Shown here in pieces: positions 1 through 9,283 of a stretch of 64,000 bases of DNA (its first letter is position 1; the number at the start of each line of letters is the position of its first letter). The stretch is from contig CAVULE010000010.1 of assembly GCA_963742315.1 (NCBI GenBank), positions 124,001-188,000 on the forward strand, written 5' to 3'. The stretch comes from AV69 sp963742315. Its GTDB lineage: Bacteria > Verrucomicrobiota > Verrucomicrobiia > Chthoniobacterales > UBA10450. The translations under genes were made by a program, and so were the position numbers. The notes under the pieces are model-generated. The model was given only the letters and a program-made list of their open reading frames with translations. It did not search any database and had not been told where the DNA came from.

Positions 1-2102
1 CCCAAATCTGAGCGCGTTTTCGCTTCGCTCCAGAATGAGCGAGCCAACTCCTGATCCGGCTGTTGAAGCGGGCCTTTGCTTCCCATCATGATCCATTCCA
101 AATCGCACGTCGCCCAAACGGACGCGTTTGAGAAGGCATTGTGGAAGGCGCGCAGGATTGCCTTCGTCTCGTCGGTTGTGAGTTGAGAGATGGGCAACCA
201 AAAGGTGACAATGCCGCCGTCCTTAAGGCGGTCGTGCATCAGAACGAAAAACTGTTGCGTGTAAAGATTGACTGTCCCAGCCACCTTCAGGGGTGGCGGC
301 TCACCGGTGATAATGTCGTAGCGATCCGGGCTGACTTGAAGAAAGAAGCGGCCGTCCTGGACAAATGTCGTGACGCGTGGATCGCGCAGCGGATTTGAGT
401 ATTCACTGCCGGAATAAGAATCGGCGAGATCGAAAACTTCCTTCGAAATATCGACGACATCGAGATGCTTGAGACGCGGATCGCGAGTAAACGCGTCGGC
501 GGTAATGCCAACGCCGTAGCACAATAAAAGCGCATTTTCGGTTTCTGGACGAAGCGCCAGCGGGAGATAAGCGAACAGGCGCATGTAGCGCTGACTGCGG
601 GGATGCGTCCCCGACATCGAGTAAGCATTCGTTACCAGCCGATAATAATAGGGCTCGCCGAAAAGATCGCGACGCAGCAACTGAAGAGTGTCAGCGGTCC
701 CTTCGATTTTCTTTTGCAAGACCGATTGATCGGCTTCAAACGGACGACGAGCATTTTCGAAATGCGTTTCGTTGCGACGATACGGAAAAATTGCCAGGGT
801 TAATACGAACGCGGCGCCAAGTGCAATCAGCGCGATTCCAACTGGTTTCCGTAAAGACCAGCTTTGTTTTTCGCAGGTGAGGAGAGCGAGGGCAGCGTAA
901 CCTGCGGCGGACAAGACCAAACTCGATTGGAATCCGAGCCAGGGCAGCAGGACGAAACCCGCGAGTATCGGACCAATCGCGGCGCCAACGGTATTAAACA
1001 GGATCGTTAGGCCGGTGCTATTCATCCGGTTTTTTAGTTCTTCCTGAACGCAGCTCACTATTATCGGAAGCAAGATTCCGGAGAGAAATGCCACCGGAAA
1101 CATCAAGGCGAATGATAGTCGCGCGATCTCCGGCCAGGACTCGATGTGGAAGGCTTTGCTATCGCCTTGAAGAACCGGCACCGGAAAAAAAACGTAAGAT
1201 AGAAGCGTCCCCATTGCGACTAAGAGCAAGAGAAGCGGCATTATTTTTCGCGGCGTTGCTGTGGGGATTACGCTGGCAGCGAGACCGCCGAGTCCAATTC
1301 CGGCCAGCACGACAGCAAGCATGGTGCAAAAAGCGGTCGAGCTGGCTGCGACATACAAACGCATGAAGCGGAACCAGATTACCTCGAGGCCAAGAAACAG
1401 GGCACCCGTGCCCAGACTAACAAGAAGTAGCTTCCAAGGGGGTTGTTTACCTAACGAGAATTGGAGTCGGGTTGCTTGGGTTCCGGCGGGCTCTGTTCCG
1501 GCGCAGAGCCAGGCAATTCCAGCCGCGGCGAGACTCAAACAAGCGGCGGTTAATCCCGTGCCAGGAAGTCCAAATCTTCGCATTAGGTAACCTTCTCCCA
1601 GGAGTGCACCGGCAACGCCCCCCAGGGTGTTGAAACCGTAGAAGGCGGCGATGACGCGAGCGAATTGGCGGCGGTATAGAAGTGGATCCTCCAACAGCAC
1701 AGGCAGGGTCAACCCCATAGCCGTGGTCGGCAAAAGCAGAACCAGGAACGAAGTCGAGAAGCGTAGGATGTTTAGCAACTCCTGGTGATGCCAAAGGGCC
1801 TGAAAAATGGGGCGCAACCATTCTCCGAGGAGTGGAAGTCCAAATACCAGCGTGCAACCGAAAACGGCGACGATTGATTCCAATCCCGCGTAAACCCGCA
1901 GCGGTCGAACCCGCCGCAGGCTTAACCGCGCGGCGCTCGCACTTCCGAGAGCAAGGCCTGCCATAAAGCTCGACAGAATCAAAGCGGTGGACCAGACCGA
2001 ATTGCCAAAGGCTAACCCGCTGAGTCGGAGCCAAAGAGTTTGAAAAAGAAGGGCGCTGCATCCGGAGAGAAAAAGAATGAGCGAGACAAGGGCGACGCGC
2101 AC
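1..2102 (-). CDS. Fused membrane / spermidine-synthase-like protein (3' part, runs off left edge)
   Basis: An uninterrupted minus-strand reading frame runs from about 2102 past base 1, so the C-terminus is missing. The N-terminal two thirds is a chain of hydrophobic segments (start reads VRVALVSLILFLSGCSALLF), typical of the MFS-like half of fused spermidine-synthase proteins. The C-terminal part has the SAM-dependent fold with ALLLCYGVGITADAF, LDVVDIS and DIITGEPPPLKVAGTVNLYT, which match the spermidine synthase family. Family knowledge suggests aminopropyl or other group transfer to a small substrate at the membrane; the actual substrate cannot be read. I chose the GTG at 2102 because the frame is closed by a TGA at 2175-2177 and no ATG lies between. 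A family A repeat lies immediately upstream. Product class is fairly sure, start less so. Confidence 0.8.
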   Translation of the reverse strand, partial: MRVALVSLILFLSGCSALLFQTLWLRLSGLAFGNSVWSTALILSSFMAGLALGSASAARLSLRRVRPLRVYAGLESIVAVFGCTLVFGLPLLGEWLRPIFQALWHHQELLNILRFSTSFLVLLLPTTAMGLTLPVLLEDPLLYRRQFARVIAAFYGFNTLGGVAGALLGEGYLMRRFGLPGTGLTAACLSLAAAGIAWLCAGTEPAGTQATRLQFSLGKQPPWKLLLVSLGTGALFLGLEVIWFRFMRLYVAASSTAFCTMLAVVLAGIGLGGLAASVIPTATPRKIMPLLLLLVAMGTLLSYVFFPVPVLQGDSKAFHIESWPEIARLSFALMFPVAFLSGILLPIIVSCVQEELKNRMNSTGLTILFNTVGAAIGPILAGFVLLPWLGFQSSLVLSAAGYAALALLTCEKQSWSLRKPVGIALIALGAAFVLTLAIFPYRRNETHFENARRPFEADQSVLQKKIEGTADTLQLLRRDLFGEPYYYRLVTNAYSMSGTHPRSQRYMRLFAYLPLALRPETENALLLCYGVGITADAFTRDPRLKHLDVVDISKEVFDLADSYSGSEYSNPLRDPRVTTFVQDGRFFLQVSPDRYDIITGEPPPLKVAGTVNLYTQQFFVLMHDRLKDGGIVTFWLPISQLTTDETKAILRAFHNAFSNASVWATCDLEWIMMGSKGPLQQPDQELARSFWSEAKTRSDL

Positions 2103-2173
2103 GAGTTCGAAACGTGCAGTGCCGCCTTGGTCACCGCAACCGCGGCCACAATTTCCGCCGCTACCATCCGCTC

Positions 2174-2258
2174 GTCATCCCCAGCGTAGTCGAGGGATCC
2201 TGGGGAAGTTACCTTCAAGCTGGCGCTTCGGGATCCCTCGACTGGCGCTCGGGATGAC
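2174..2258. repeat. Dispersed palindromic repeat, family A, copy 1
   Basis: The ends are inverted copies: GTCATCCCCAGCGTAGTCG on the left and GCGCTCGGGATGAC on the right, with GGGATCC/GGATCCC inside. The same layout recurs at 27621-27734, 45204-45287 and 54831-54939. It fills the gap between the spermidine-synthase-like gene and the LON-domain gene. It encodes nothing and has no transposase, so a REP- or MITE-like element is the best description. Confidence 0.85.
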
Positions 2259-2262
2259 CGTG

Positions 2263-2892
2263 CTAGGCCGCGGCGTTGCCGGTTTCATCGCGCAGATATT
2301 GAATGACGAGACGCAGTCGTGTATTCAAGTCCAGCTCCTCGAGCACTTGCTGACGGCGCATCGGATCCTCGATGAAAGTCGAAGCCATCAAGTCGGCCAG
2401 CATCGCCAGATCAGTCATGTCGGTGACGTATCGATCGATTTTTGTCGGTAATTGCCGGCCGAGGGTCTTAAAGCGAGCGTAAAGCTCCAGGACCTTGGCG
2501 CCGAGCGCGTCTGTTTCCACTGTCGTTTCGTTATCGGATCGAAGTGTTTCGAACTCGGCGATTGGAAACGGATGCAATTGCACAAAATCCGCGAAGCACA
2601 CCCGCTGCAAACCTTGTAAAATCAAATTGGACGTGCCATCGCCACGACCGACACAGGCGCGGATCAGTCCGATCGTCCCGACATCGAAAAAGTCGTCTTC
2701 GCTTTTCCATTGCGCGCTCCCGGGCCGGAGGAGTGCGACGCAGAACATTCGCTCGTGCGCCAGGGCGTGGGCGAGCATTTCGCGATAGCGCGGCTCGAAA
2801 ATGTAAAGCGGGAGCAAGGCGTGCGGAAAAAGGACTGCGCCCGGCAGCGGCATCACCGGCACCTGATCGGGTAAAATGGCCACCTCTTTCAT
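2263..2892 (-). CDS. LON substrate-binding domain protein
   Basis: The 209-residue product starts MKEVAILPDQVPVMPLPGAV, and continues with LFPHALLPLYIFEPRYREML, the hallmark of the N-terminal LON domain of ATP-dependent Lon protease. The protease and AAA parts are absent, so it is a stand-alone LON-domain protein, as is common in bacteria. Such proteins are thought to bind peptides or unfolded protein; no enzymatic activity is expected. The C-terminal half (ARFKTLGRQLPTKIDRYVTD onward) is helical, as in the family. It is transcribed alone between family A copy 1 and aroD. The family is clear, the cellular role is not. Confidence 0.88.
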   Translation of the reverse strand: MKEVAILPDQVPVMPLPGAVLFPHALLPLYIFEPRYREMLAHALAHERMFCVALLRPGSAQWKSEDDFFDVGTIGLIRACVGRGDGTSNLILQGLQRVCFADFVQLHPFPIAEFETLRSDNETTVETDALGAKVLELYARFKTLGRQLPTKIDRYVTDMTDLAMLADLMASTFIEDPMRRQQVLEELDLNTRLRLVIQYLRDETGNAAA

Positions 2893-2969
2893 GCAGTCGA
2901 ATCAAAAGAGGCAAAATTCGCGCCAAATTTGACTCCGCAACGAATTCGCGCGCCGACTATTTTTTTTGT

Positions 2970-3638
2970 TTAGAAATCGCGTTGGCCGCGGAGTTCTTGA
3001 AAGGTGAGTTGCCCGTGATGGAGCGGATGGCGAAGCGGAGCGTAAATTAACGACGAACCGGCGTCGCGAAAAAACAGGCGCGAGAGTGGCCCGAATTTGC
3101 CTGATGCCATAACGCATAAGCGCATCGACGCAAGCTCGCTCCACAACAACTCAAATAAAGTGAGCAAATCACGAAAGTCTTCAGCGCGAGTGACAACTTT
3201 GAACACATCGGCGCCGGCTTTGCGGGCACGGAGCAATTTTTTATGCAGAACAGCAGATTCAGGGGTGCGCTTGAAATCATGAAACGAACAAATTCGGCCA
3301 ACACGCAGGCGGCGCGCTTCGTCCCACACCGGGCCCAACTCATGCAATGAGCGCAATTCAACATCGACGAATTTCGCCCGAGGCAGAAATTTCAGCAGCA
3401 GATCTCGACGGGCAGACCGCACCTTCTTGCCGCCTTCGGCCGGATGCCGTGCCGTGATAATAAGAGGCTGGCGAAGTTTCAACAATTGCGATTCGCGCAG
3501 ATGCGGAAGATGATCGAGCCGCAGTTCAAACAAGTCCGGCGGCGCGCGCATTCCGGTTGCAAGCCGCAGTTCATCGGCGGAGGCGATCACACCGACGAGA
3601 GCGCAGGTCGGAATTTTGATTCTGCGGGGCGCGCTCAT
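2970..3638 (-). CDS. aroD: 3-dehydroquinate dehydratase, type I
   Basis: This 222-residue protein should convert 3-dehydroquinate to 3-dehydroshikimate, the third step of the shikimate pathway, through a Schiff-base lysine. Type I motifs are visible: FELRLDHL (about 38-44), ICSFHDF with the catalytic His near 120, VFKVVT with the Schiff-base Lys near 147, and MASGKFGPLSRLF near the C-terminus. Length is slightly below the usual 230-250, with a short N-terminus. It lies 98 bases downstream of ribE on the same strand; the two pathways are unrelated, so this is probably just co-orientation. Confidence 0.88.
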   Translation of the reverse strand: MSAPRRIKIPTCALVGVIASADELRLATGMRAPPDLFELRLDHLPHLRESQLLKLRQPLIITARHPAEGGKKVRSARRDLLLKFLPRAKFVDVELRSLHELGPVWDEARRLRVGRICSFHDFKRTPESAVLHKKLLRARKAGADVFKVVTRAEDFRDLLTLFELLWSELASMRLCVMASGKFGPLSRLFFRDAGSSLIYAPLRHPLHHGQLTFQELRGQRDF

Positions 3639-3736
3639 AATTTATAATTCTTCGTTGCTTCCGCGTAAACAGAAACTGAACAGGTAATTAATCGCACTCG
3701 ATCTAAAGATTCTACTGCGCACTATTCTCGCCATTC

Positions 3737-4351
3737 TCAGCGGACTCGGAGCGAAGTGACGCTCGCGCCTCGCGCGTCCAGCATTCGCTCGACATATTTG
3801 GCCAGAATATCGAACTCGACGTTTACCAAGTCGCCTGCCTGAGCATTTATTAAGTTGGTGTGACGACGTGTATGCGGAATGATCCAGGTGACAAAGCTCG
3901 CCGGCTTCATTTCTGCAACGGTTAAGCTGATCCCGTTGACTGCGATTGATCCCTTTTCTGCCACATAGCGCGCGCGATCTTCGGGCAAGGCGATCTCGAG
4001 GCGAGAATCTGATTCTGCAAAATCGATAATGCTGGCGGTGCAATCGATGTGACCCTGAACGAAATGTCCTCCGAGGCGTGCATCGGCGACAAGAGCGCGC
4101 TCGAGATTGACGACGCTGTCGGCCTTGAGCGCGCCGAGGTTGGTGCGCGCCACCGTTTCCTCCAAAAGATCGAACGTGATTAGTTCATGCCGATGCGATT
4201 CCACCGTCAGGCAACAGCCGTTTACCGAAATGCTCTCGCCGGTTTGGACATCGCCGGCGATCCGCGGAGCGGACAGCTGCAACTGCGTCCCGCGATCGGT
4301 CGCTCGAATCCACAGGACGCTCCCAGTTTCCTCGATCAACCCGGTAAACAT
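3737..4351 (-). CDS. ribE: Riboflavin synthase, alpha chain
   Basis: The enzyme dismutates two 6,7-dimethyl-8-ribityllumazine molecules to riboflavin and a pyrimidine. The protein begins MFTGLIEETGSVLWI, the near-invariant N-terminus, so I place the start at 4351 rather than at the GTG eight codons upstream; this gives 204 residues, the usual size. Two homologous lumazine-binding halves are visible, each with its motif: VNGCCLTV in the first and VNGISLTV in the second. I saw no FMN riboswitch in the short gap to the antiporter gene upstream. The other riboflavin genes are not in the window. Confidence 0.93.
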   Translation of the reverse strand: MFTGLIEETGSVLWIRATDRGTQLQLSAPRIAGDVQTGESISVNGCCLTVESHRHELITFDLLEETVARTNLGALKADSVVNLERALVADARLGGHFVQGHIDCTASIIDFAESDSRLEIALPEDRARYVAEKGSIAVNGISLTVAEMKPASFVTWIIPHTRRHTNLINAQAGDLVNVEFDILAKYVERMLDARGASVTSLRVR

Positions 4352-4393
4352 TGGAGCGTCATAGTCAGGCGACACGCTTCGGCGCGCAAATAA

Positions 4394-5653
4394 TCAGCCG
4401 CGGAAGAATATGAGGCCGACCAGTCCCAGGACCGGAATCAGAATGGGCAGAGCGTACCTAAAAGTATAAGCGAGAAATCCCGGCGTCGGCACGTAGCGCG
4501 ATTCCGCGATCGCGCGAATCAGCAGATTCGGACTGTTCCCGATGTAGGTGAGGCCGCCGAAAAAAGTTGCCGCCACCGAAATGGCGGCGAGGCGGCTTCC
4601 GTGACCCGACGCAAATTCTGCGACATCGGGAAGACGATTGACGTCGAAATGATCGAGACTGAGGGCGGCGGTAAGAAAGGTAAGATAGGTGGGCGCATTA
4701 TCGAGCACGCCGGAGAGCAGACCGGTGCTCCAGTAAAAACGCGCATCACTGACGAGGTGGAAATCACTCGCGTGCAATTCCGCGTAATCGAGCACTGGAA
4801 TCATGGTGCCAAAGATGCCGAGGAAAATCCAGGCCACTTCGATGAGGGGCCGCCAACTAAACGCATTCGCTTCAAAGACGCGCTGCGGAGTGAAAAAATA
4901 TGAAATCACCGCGACCATGAGCATCAACGGTTCACGGAGGCCGTTTGGAACAAAAACGAGAATGAGCAGAAGTGCGAGAAGCGCGCCGAAATTCCATTTT
5001 CCGTAGCAATGAAAACGAGTCGAGGGCACTTCCACGGAGGGCCCTCTTGAGTAGGCAATCGTATCAGCGACAAAAAAAATGCCGAGCAGCGCACCGGTGG
5101 CGGTAAGCCATTGTGGCCAGCAATGGAGAGCCGTCCATAAAAACGGCACACCCTTAATATAACCGAGAAAAAGTGGGGGACCGACCGGCAGGAGTGCACC
5201 GCCGAGATTCCCGATGGTGAAGATGAAAAACGCGACGTGCATGGCGCTACCCCGGCCGCGGTTCATGTGCAGAAACGGGCGGAGCAAAAGCATCGACGCG
5301 CCAATCGTGCCGATAAAATTTGCCAGGATGCTGCCCCCGAACAGGAACGTGACGTTTGCGAGCGGCGAGGCGGGTCGCGGGATGTGTAAATGGATTGCGC
5401 CGGCCACGACAAAGAATGTGCCGACCACAACAATGAAAGTCGCGTATTCGCCGGCGGCATGCTGCACGCGGGCCGCGCCGTTTAGGACAAAGACGTAGTA
5501 GCCGCACGTTGTCCCGGCCAGGAGCGCACATAGTTTTTGGTAATGCCGTTCCCAATGCTGCCGCGAAATCAGCGGAAAGATTGCAATAGAGAGGAGAAGA
5601 ATTGCGAACGGCCCAAGCAATGCGGGATGCGGTTCGATTACGGCGACGTGCAT
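4394..5653 (-). CDS. Putative sodium:proton antiporter (NhaD / CitMHS-like)
   Basis: A 419-residue polytopic inner-membrane protein with roughly 10-12 hydrophobic stretches. Family motifs of the ion-transporter superfamily are GNLGGALLPVGPPLFLGYIK in the first half and DNAPTYLTFLTAAL with TYIGNSPNLLIRAI in the second, the two inverted-repeat substrate loops. This fits the NhaD-like branch annotated as CitMHS_2 in many Verrucomicrobia and Bacteroidetes. It probably exchanges Na+ for H+; a carboxylate substrate cannot be excluded from sequence alone. Only about 40 bases separate its end from the ribE start. Confidence 0.78.
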   Translation of the reverse strand: MHVAVIEPHPALLGPFAILLLSIAIFPLISRQHWERHYQKLCALLAGTTCGYYVFVLNGAARVQHAAGEYATFIVVVGTFFVVAGAIHLHIPRPASPLANVTFLFGGSILANFIGTIGASMLLLRPFLHMNRGRGSAMHVAFFIFTIGNLGGALLPVGPPLFLGYIKGVPFLWTALHCWPQWLTATGALLGIFFVADTIAYSRGPSVEVPSTRFHCYGKWNFGALLALLLILVFVPNGLREPLMLMVAVISYFFTPQRVFEANAFSWRPLIEVAWIFLGIFGTMIPVLDYAELHASDFHLVSDARFYWSTGLLSGVLDNAPTYLTFLTAALSLDHFDVNRLPDVAEFASGHGSRLAAISVAATFFGGLTYIGNSPNLLIRAIAESRYVPTPGFLAYTFRYALPILIPVLGLVGLIFFRG

Positions 5654-6038
5654 GGTGTTGCTTCAGGCCTAACTGCCGAGTGATTTGATTGCGGGTCAAG
5701 CAAAAGCGAGCACCCGCTAATGTCGGCCGGGCGCAATCGACCAGATCATTCCTTACCCAGTGTGTTAGGGAATGCCTCCCGGAAAAATGGTGACTGGGGA
5801 GCCAGGGCGGCCAAGTTCGGCTTTTACCTTGAACCAGCGCACATGAGCCTGTTTTTCGACCAGACCAGCGCTCTCCGAGATGGGCTTCTCCCGATGACTC
5901 TGGGAGAGAACAGCGGATCGAATCCTTTGTGACAGAGCGGCCCGAAGCTTGCTATCAAATCTGCACAATCCAACCAAATCTAGACAAATCGCCCTTTCGG
6001 GCCGTTCAAAAAAAATTTCAAAAAAGTGAAAAAAAAAC
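5654..6038. other. Non-coding stretch upstream of the receptor cluster
   Basis: No convincing gene. Short open frames exist on both strands (about 5720-5932 plus, 5765-5977 minus), but neither has a recognisable domain or ribosome binding site. Small hairpins such as ATTCCTTACCC...GGGAAT near 5748-5773 are present. The spacer found after receptors 1 and 2 is not repeated here, so this marks the left boundary of the amplified block. Confidence 0.5.
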
Positions 6039-6067
6039 TTGCCAGCCCTTGAAACGTTGGATAATGC
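6020..6067 (+). promoter_or_regulatory. Candidate promoter of receptor gene 1
   Basis: A-rich tract, then TTGCCA (6039-6044) and GATAAT (6060-6065) separated by 15 bases. The block is nearly identical before all three receptor genes, while sequence further upstream differs. The spacer is shorter than the optimal 17, so the exact hexamers are uncertain. A leader with repeated CCTAAACCTAG follows up to the start codon. Confidence 0.45.
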
Positions 6068-6102
6068 CTAACCCTAAACCTAGCCTAAACCTAGCCAAAA
6101 CC

Positions 6103-9100
6103 ATGGAGAAACTACCTAAAACAAATCGAAGAATTAAAATCGAATTCGTTCGTCTTGCCTCTGTTGCAAGCGTCGGATTTTCACTTCTCTTCGCCGCAAA
6201 TACATTTGGTCAAGCCCCTCCGCTCGGCGGCGGACCGCCCCCTTCGGGAGCCCCGGCAGCCGCCGCTGAAGCCACGGCCGAGCGCGTCATTGTCACCGGC
6301 TCGAATATTCCGACGTCGGAGGAGACCGGCCCAAATCCGGTGGACACCTACCGCACGGAAGACATTCAGAAGTTGGGCGTCATGAACCAAACCGATTTGC
6401 TCAACAAACTGCCGATTGAGGCGGGCGGAACGGTCAACCAAAACATCGCCAATGGCGGTGACGGTTCGGTCATCCCCAACCTTCGCGGCCTTCTGCCCAA
6501 GGAAACCTTGGTCCTGGTGGATGGAAAACGCGTCGCGCCGAATGCAAATGGTGTTGGCGTGGACATCAACCTGATTCCATTCCCGATGATCGACCGCATC
6601 GAAATTCTGAAGGATGGCGCTTCGGCTATTTATGGAGCCGACGCGATTGCGGGTGTGTTCAACATCATCTTGCTACACAAATTCCGCGGCCTCGAGATCG
6701 GAGGCACGTATGGCAACACCAACCTGGGAGCTTCCAATGATGCGCGCGAAACAGAGGCATGGATAAAGGCAGGCACGGGAGATGACAAAACCGACATCCT
6801 GATCGTTGCCGATGCTTACGATCGGCAGGCCATTTACAGCCGTGACCGTAATATTACTTCCAATGGAAATTCGATACCGTTTGGCGGCGGTGATATCCGC
6901 AGCGCCAATAAGCCCGGTGGCGGTTTTTCAGACGGCGGCGGCACTCAGTTTTTTTTGAATCCGCAATTCGCTGCTCCCACACCACACGCGTTTCCGAACG
7001 CTAATACCGATCCGCAGTACACTAAGATCGATGAAGGAAGCGGTGTCGGTATTCCCTTTCCTGGCCATAACACCCCTCTTTACAATTCAAACTTTATCGC
7101 ATTTAATTTCGCGGCTCTCACACCATCGATTCCCGCTGCGGATCGTCAAAGCTTCTATGGTTCGTTCACGCGCGATCTGTGCGACAAATACCTGACCGTC
7201 TTTGCGGACTTTAAGTATGCTCGCTCATACTTTCAGGCGGCCCTGGCGCCCACTCCCTTTACGCCCGATCCGTTTCACACTGCGTTAGGAACTGGGTTTA
7301 GCCCAATCGGCATCAGCGTGCCACTTACAAACCCATTTAACCCGTTCACCGTTGCTGACGCGACCACGCCTGTCGGCTCACCTAATCCCGGAATTCCGGT
7401 GACGACGGGCATTACCTATCGTTCCTTGGAAGAGGGTAACCGATTCTCGCCCACCACCAAACACGATATGCTGTTTGACGCCGGCCTTAAGGGCGAGATG
7501 GGAGAATATGGTGATTACTTTAAAACTTGGAACTGGGAATTGGGTTTCCGTTATTCCCGGGACGAAGCAACAAATCTCTCGCAAGGTGTGGTCAGTGCGC
7601 CCGGCTTGCGGGACGCGCTTCTGGATACGGACCCGGCTACGGCCTTTAATCCCTTCTTAAACTTCACTGGGACGAACCAACAGACCGCCATCGCGCGCTC
7701 CAGAGTCTATGTTACTTTGCATGATACCGCCATATTTGAAACGCCTATGGCCTATTTCAATATGAACGGAGATCTGTTCAATCTTCCAGCCGGACCAGTC
7801 TCGTTCGCGGTCGGTGCTGAATACCGAGGGGAGCGCTACGAGGACACGCCCGACTCGCTAAACACCACCTTTAATTCGATTGGCGCCACGGACCTGGAGG
7901 CCTCACGAGTAAACCGAGATGTTTGGGGCTTCTACCAGGAAGTGCGTATTCCGGTGACCAGCCCAACCTGGAATTTCCCGGGCGCCTACAGCCTGGAGTT
8001 CGACCTGGCCGAGCGCGAGGAATGGTACTCGCAGAATACGGCTGCGACCTCAGTCGTACCTTCGGGGCACTCACAGTTCGATACCCAGAGACCGAAGTTC
8101 TCGGTTCGCTGGCAACCGTTTGATCAGGAACTGACGGTGCGTGGGAGCTACAGCGAAGGGTTCCATGCTCCGCAGTTGTTTGAGATTTCGCCTGCCTCAA
8201 CCCAGAGCTTTCCTAGGATTACCGATCCATTCTCCAACTTCACCCAAAATCAGGTGGAGGAGCGCCAAATCGGCAATCCGAACCTGCAACCTGAAGTTGC
8301 TTACGAATGGTCCTACGGATTGGTTTACAGCCCGAAATGGCTCAAGGGCCTGACCGTAAGCGCCGATTGGTGGCATATCGACATGCGCTCGATTGCCTCG
8401 ATTCTCGGAGGGCAATTCATTATCGAGCATAATCTCCCGGGTCTGGTCACGCGATCCGCGCCTCCGGCGGGAGCTGGACCCGCTCCCAATGGTGGACCGG
8501 ATCTTGGCGCGGCCACGCTGATTATCGATCCAAACGCCAACCTTGCTGGGGCGGTCTTGGAAGGTCTCGACTACGAGCTAATCTATATCCTGGATACGTC
8601 GATCTTCGGACACGGCGATTGGGGTCAGTTCACCTACACTGTGAACGGGACCTGGTTGTCCCGGTTTGAATTGCAGGTTAATCCGGATCAGAAACCGTTT
8701 GGCATTGCGGGTGAGTTTGTGCCGAGCGGGTTTGCCTTGACTAGTTCGCTGCCGCGTAACCGGGCCTTCGCCAGTTTGTTCTATCATGGTCCGCATGACA
8801 GTTGGATGAACGGCTTGGATGTCGGTGCCACGGTCCACTGGACTGGCCAATATAATGATGACCAGTTGGAGGGCTTTGATCGCAAAGTGCGGGAGTGGAC
8901 GACTCTTGATCTGCTCGCCTCCTACACGTTTAACATGCCGACACCAGTCGTTGAGCCAGTGCCTGGTTACTCCAAGGACGGCGGTAAAAACGTGAAGATG
9001 AAGGACGGAAAAGAAAAGAACGTGATGCCTGTCAGCACCGCTACATATAGCGAGTGCGGATGGCGCGCATGGTTGAATGGCACAACCGTCACGCTCGGAA

Positions 9101-9222
9101 TGCAGAACGTGTTCGATGCGGATCCGCCGTTTGTCGCCGGAGCGTTCGAGAACAATTACGACGAATCGCTGGCTGATGTCAGAGGCCGGTTCTGGTACGT
9201 CGGACTGAAGAAACGCTTCTAA
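6103..9222 (+). CDS. TonB-dependent outer-membrane receptor, copy 1
   Basis: A 1039-residue receptor that should import a scarce ligand across the outer membrane using TonB energy. Order: signal peptide (about 1-34, ending NTFGQ), Pro/Ala-rich linker, TonB-box-like ERVIVTGSNIP, plug domain (about 65-200, with LVLVDGKRV, DRIEILKDGASAIYG and DAIAGVFNIIL), then a barrel ending GRFWYVGLKKRF with the terminal Phe. A Lys/Gly-rich insert (SKDGGKNVKMKDGKEKNV) sits about 90 residues from the end. I chose ATG 6103 (MEKLPKTNRR): the upstream ATG at 6064 overlaps the candidate -10, and in copy 2 the matching ATG is out of frame, so only 6103 is conserved. The ligand is unknown; no SusD-like partner is nearby. 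Confidence 0.92.
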   Translation: MEKLPKTNRRIKIEFVRLASVASVGFSLLFAANTFGQAPPLGGGPPPSGAPAAAAEATAERVIVTGSNIPTSEETGPNPVDTYRTEDIQKLGVMNQTDLLNKLPIEAGGTVNQNIANGGDGSVIPNLRGLLPKETLVLVDGKRVAPNANGVGVDINLIPFPMIDRIEILKDGASAIYGADAIAGVFNIILLHKFRGLEIGGTYGNTNLGASNDARETEAWIKAGTGDDKTDILIVADAYDRQAIYSRDRNITSNGNSIPFGGGDIRSANKPGGGFSDGGGTQFFLNPQFAAPTPHAFPNANTDPQYTKIDEGSGVGIPFPGHNTPLYNSNFIAFNFAALTPSIPAADRQSFYGSFTRDLCDKYLTVFADFKYARSYFQAALAPTPFTPDPFHTALGTGFSPIGISVPLTNPFNPFTVADATTPVGSPNPGIPVTTGITYRSLEEGNRFSPTTKHDMLFDAGLKGEMGEYGDYFKTWNWELGFRYSRDEATNLSQGVVSAPGLRDALLDTDPATAFNPFLNFTGTNQQTAIARSRVYVTLHDTAIFETPMAYFNMNGDLFNLPAGPVSFAVGAEYRGERYEDTPDSLNTTFNSIGATDLEASRVNRDVWGFYQEVRIPVTSPTWNFPGAYSLEFDLAEREEWYSQNTAATSVVPSGHSQFDTQRPKFSVRWQPFDQELTVRGSYSEGFHAPQLFEISPASTQSFPRITDPFSNFTQNQVEERQIGNPNLQPEVAYEWSYGLVYSPKWLKGLTVSADWWHIDMRSIASILGGQFIIEHNLPGLVTRSAPPAGAGPAPNGGPDLGAATLIIDPNANLAGAVLEGLDYELIYILDTSIFGHGDWGQFTYTVNGTWLSRFELQVNPDQKPFGIAGEFVPSGFALTSSLPRNRAFASLFYHGPHDSWMNGLDVGATVHWTGQYNDDQLEGFDRKVREWTTLDLLASYTFNMPTPVVEPVPGYSKDGGKNVKMKDGKEKNVMPVSTATYSECGWRAWLNGTTVTLGMQNVFDADPPFVAGAFENNYDESLADVRGRFWYVGLKKRF

Positions 9223-9245
9223 GACAGAACGAAACACTCAAACAG

Positions 9246-9283
9246 CGGCCGGACTTCTCACGGGGTCCGGCCGTTTTGTTTCT
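9246..9283 (+). terminator. Rho-independent terminator of receptor gene 1
   Basis: Perfect 9-bp stem CGGCCGGAC (9246-9254) / GTCCGGCCG (9265-9273) followed by TTTTGTTT. It is 24 bases after the stop codon and is repeated after copies 2 and 3. Confidence 0.92.

Noticed and set aside
4352..4393. FMN riboswitch in front of ribE
   Set aside because: The gap to the antiporter gene is only about 40 bases and holds no such structure.
5720..5977. Two opposed short open frames upstream of receptor 1
   Set aside because: No domain, no ribosome binding site, ordinary composition for chance frames.
6064..6102. Earlier ATG starts for the receptor genes (MPNPKPSLNLAK...)
   Set aside because: It overlaps the candidate -10 and is out of frame in copy 2; only the MEKL start is conserved in all three.
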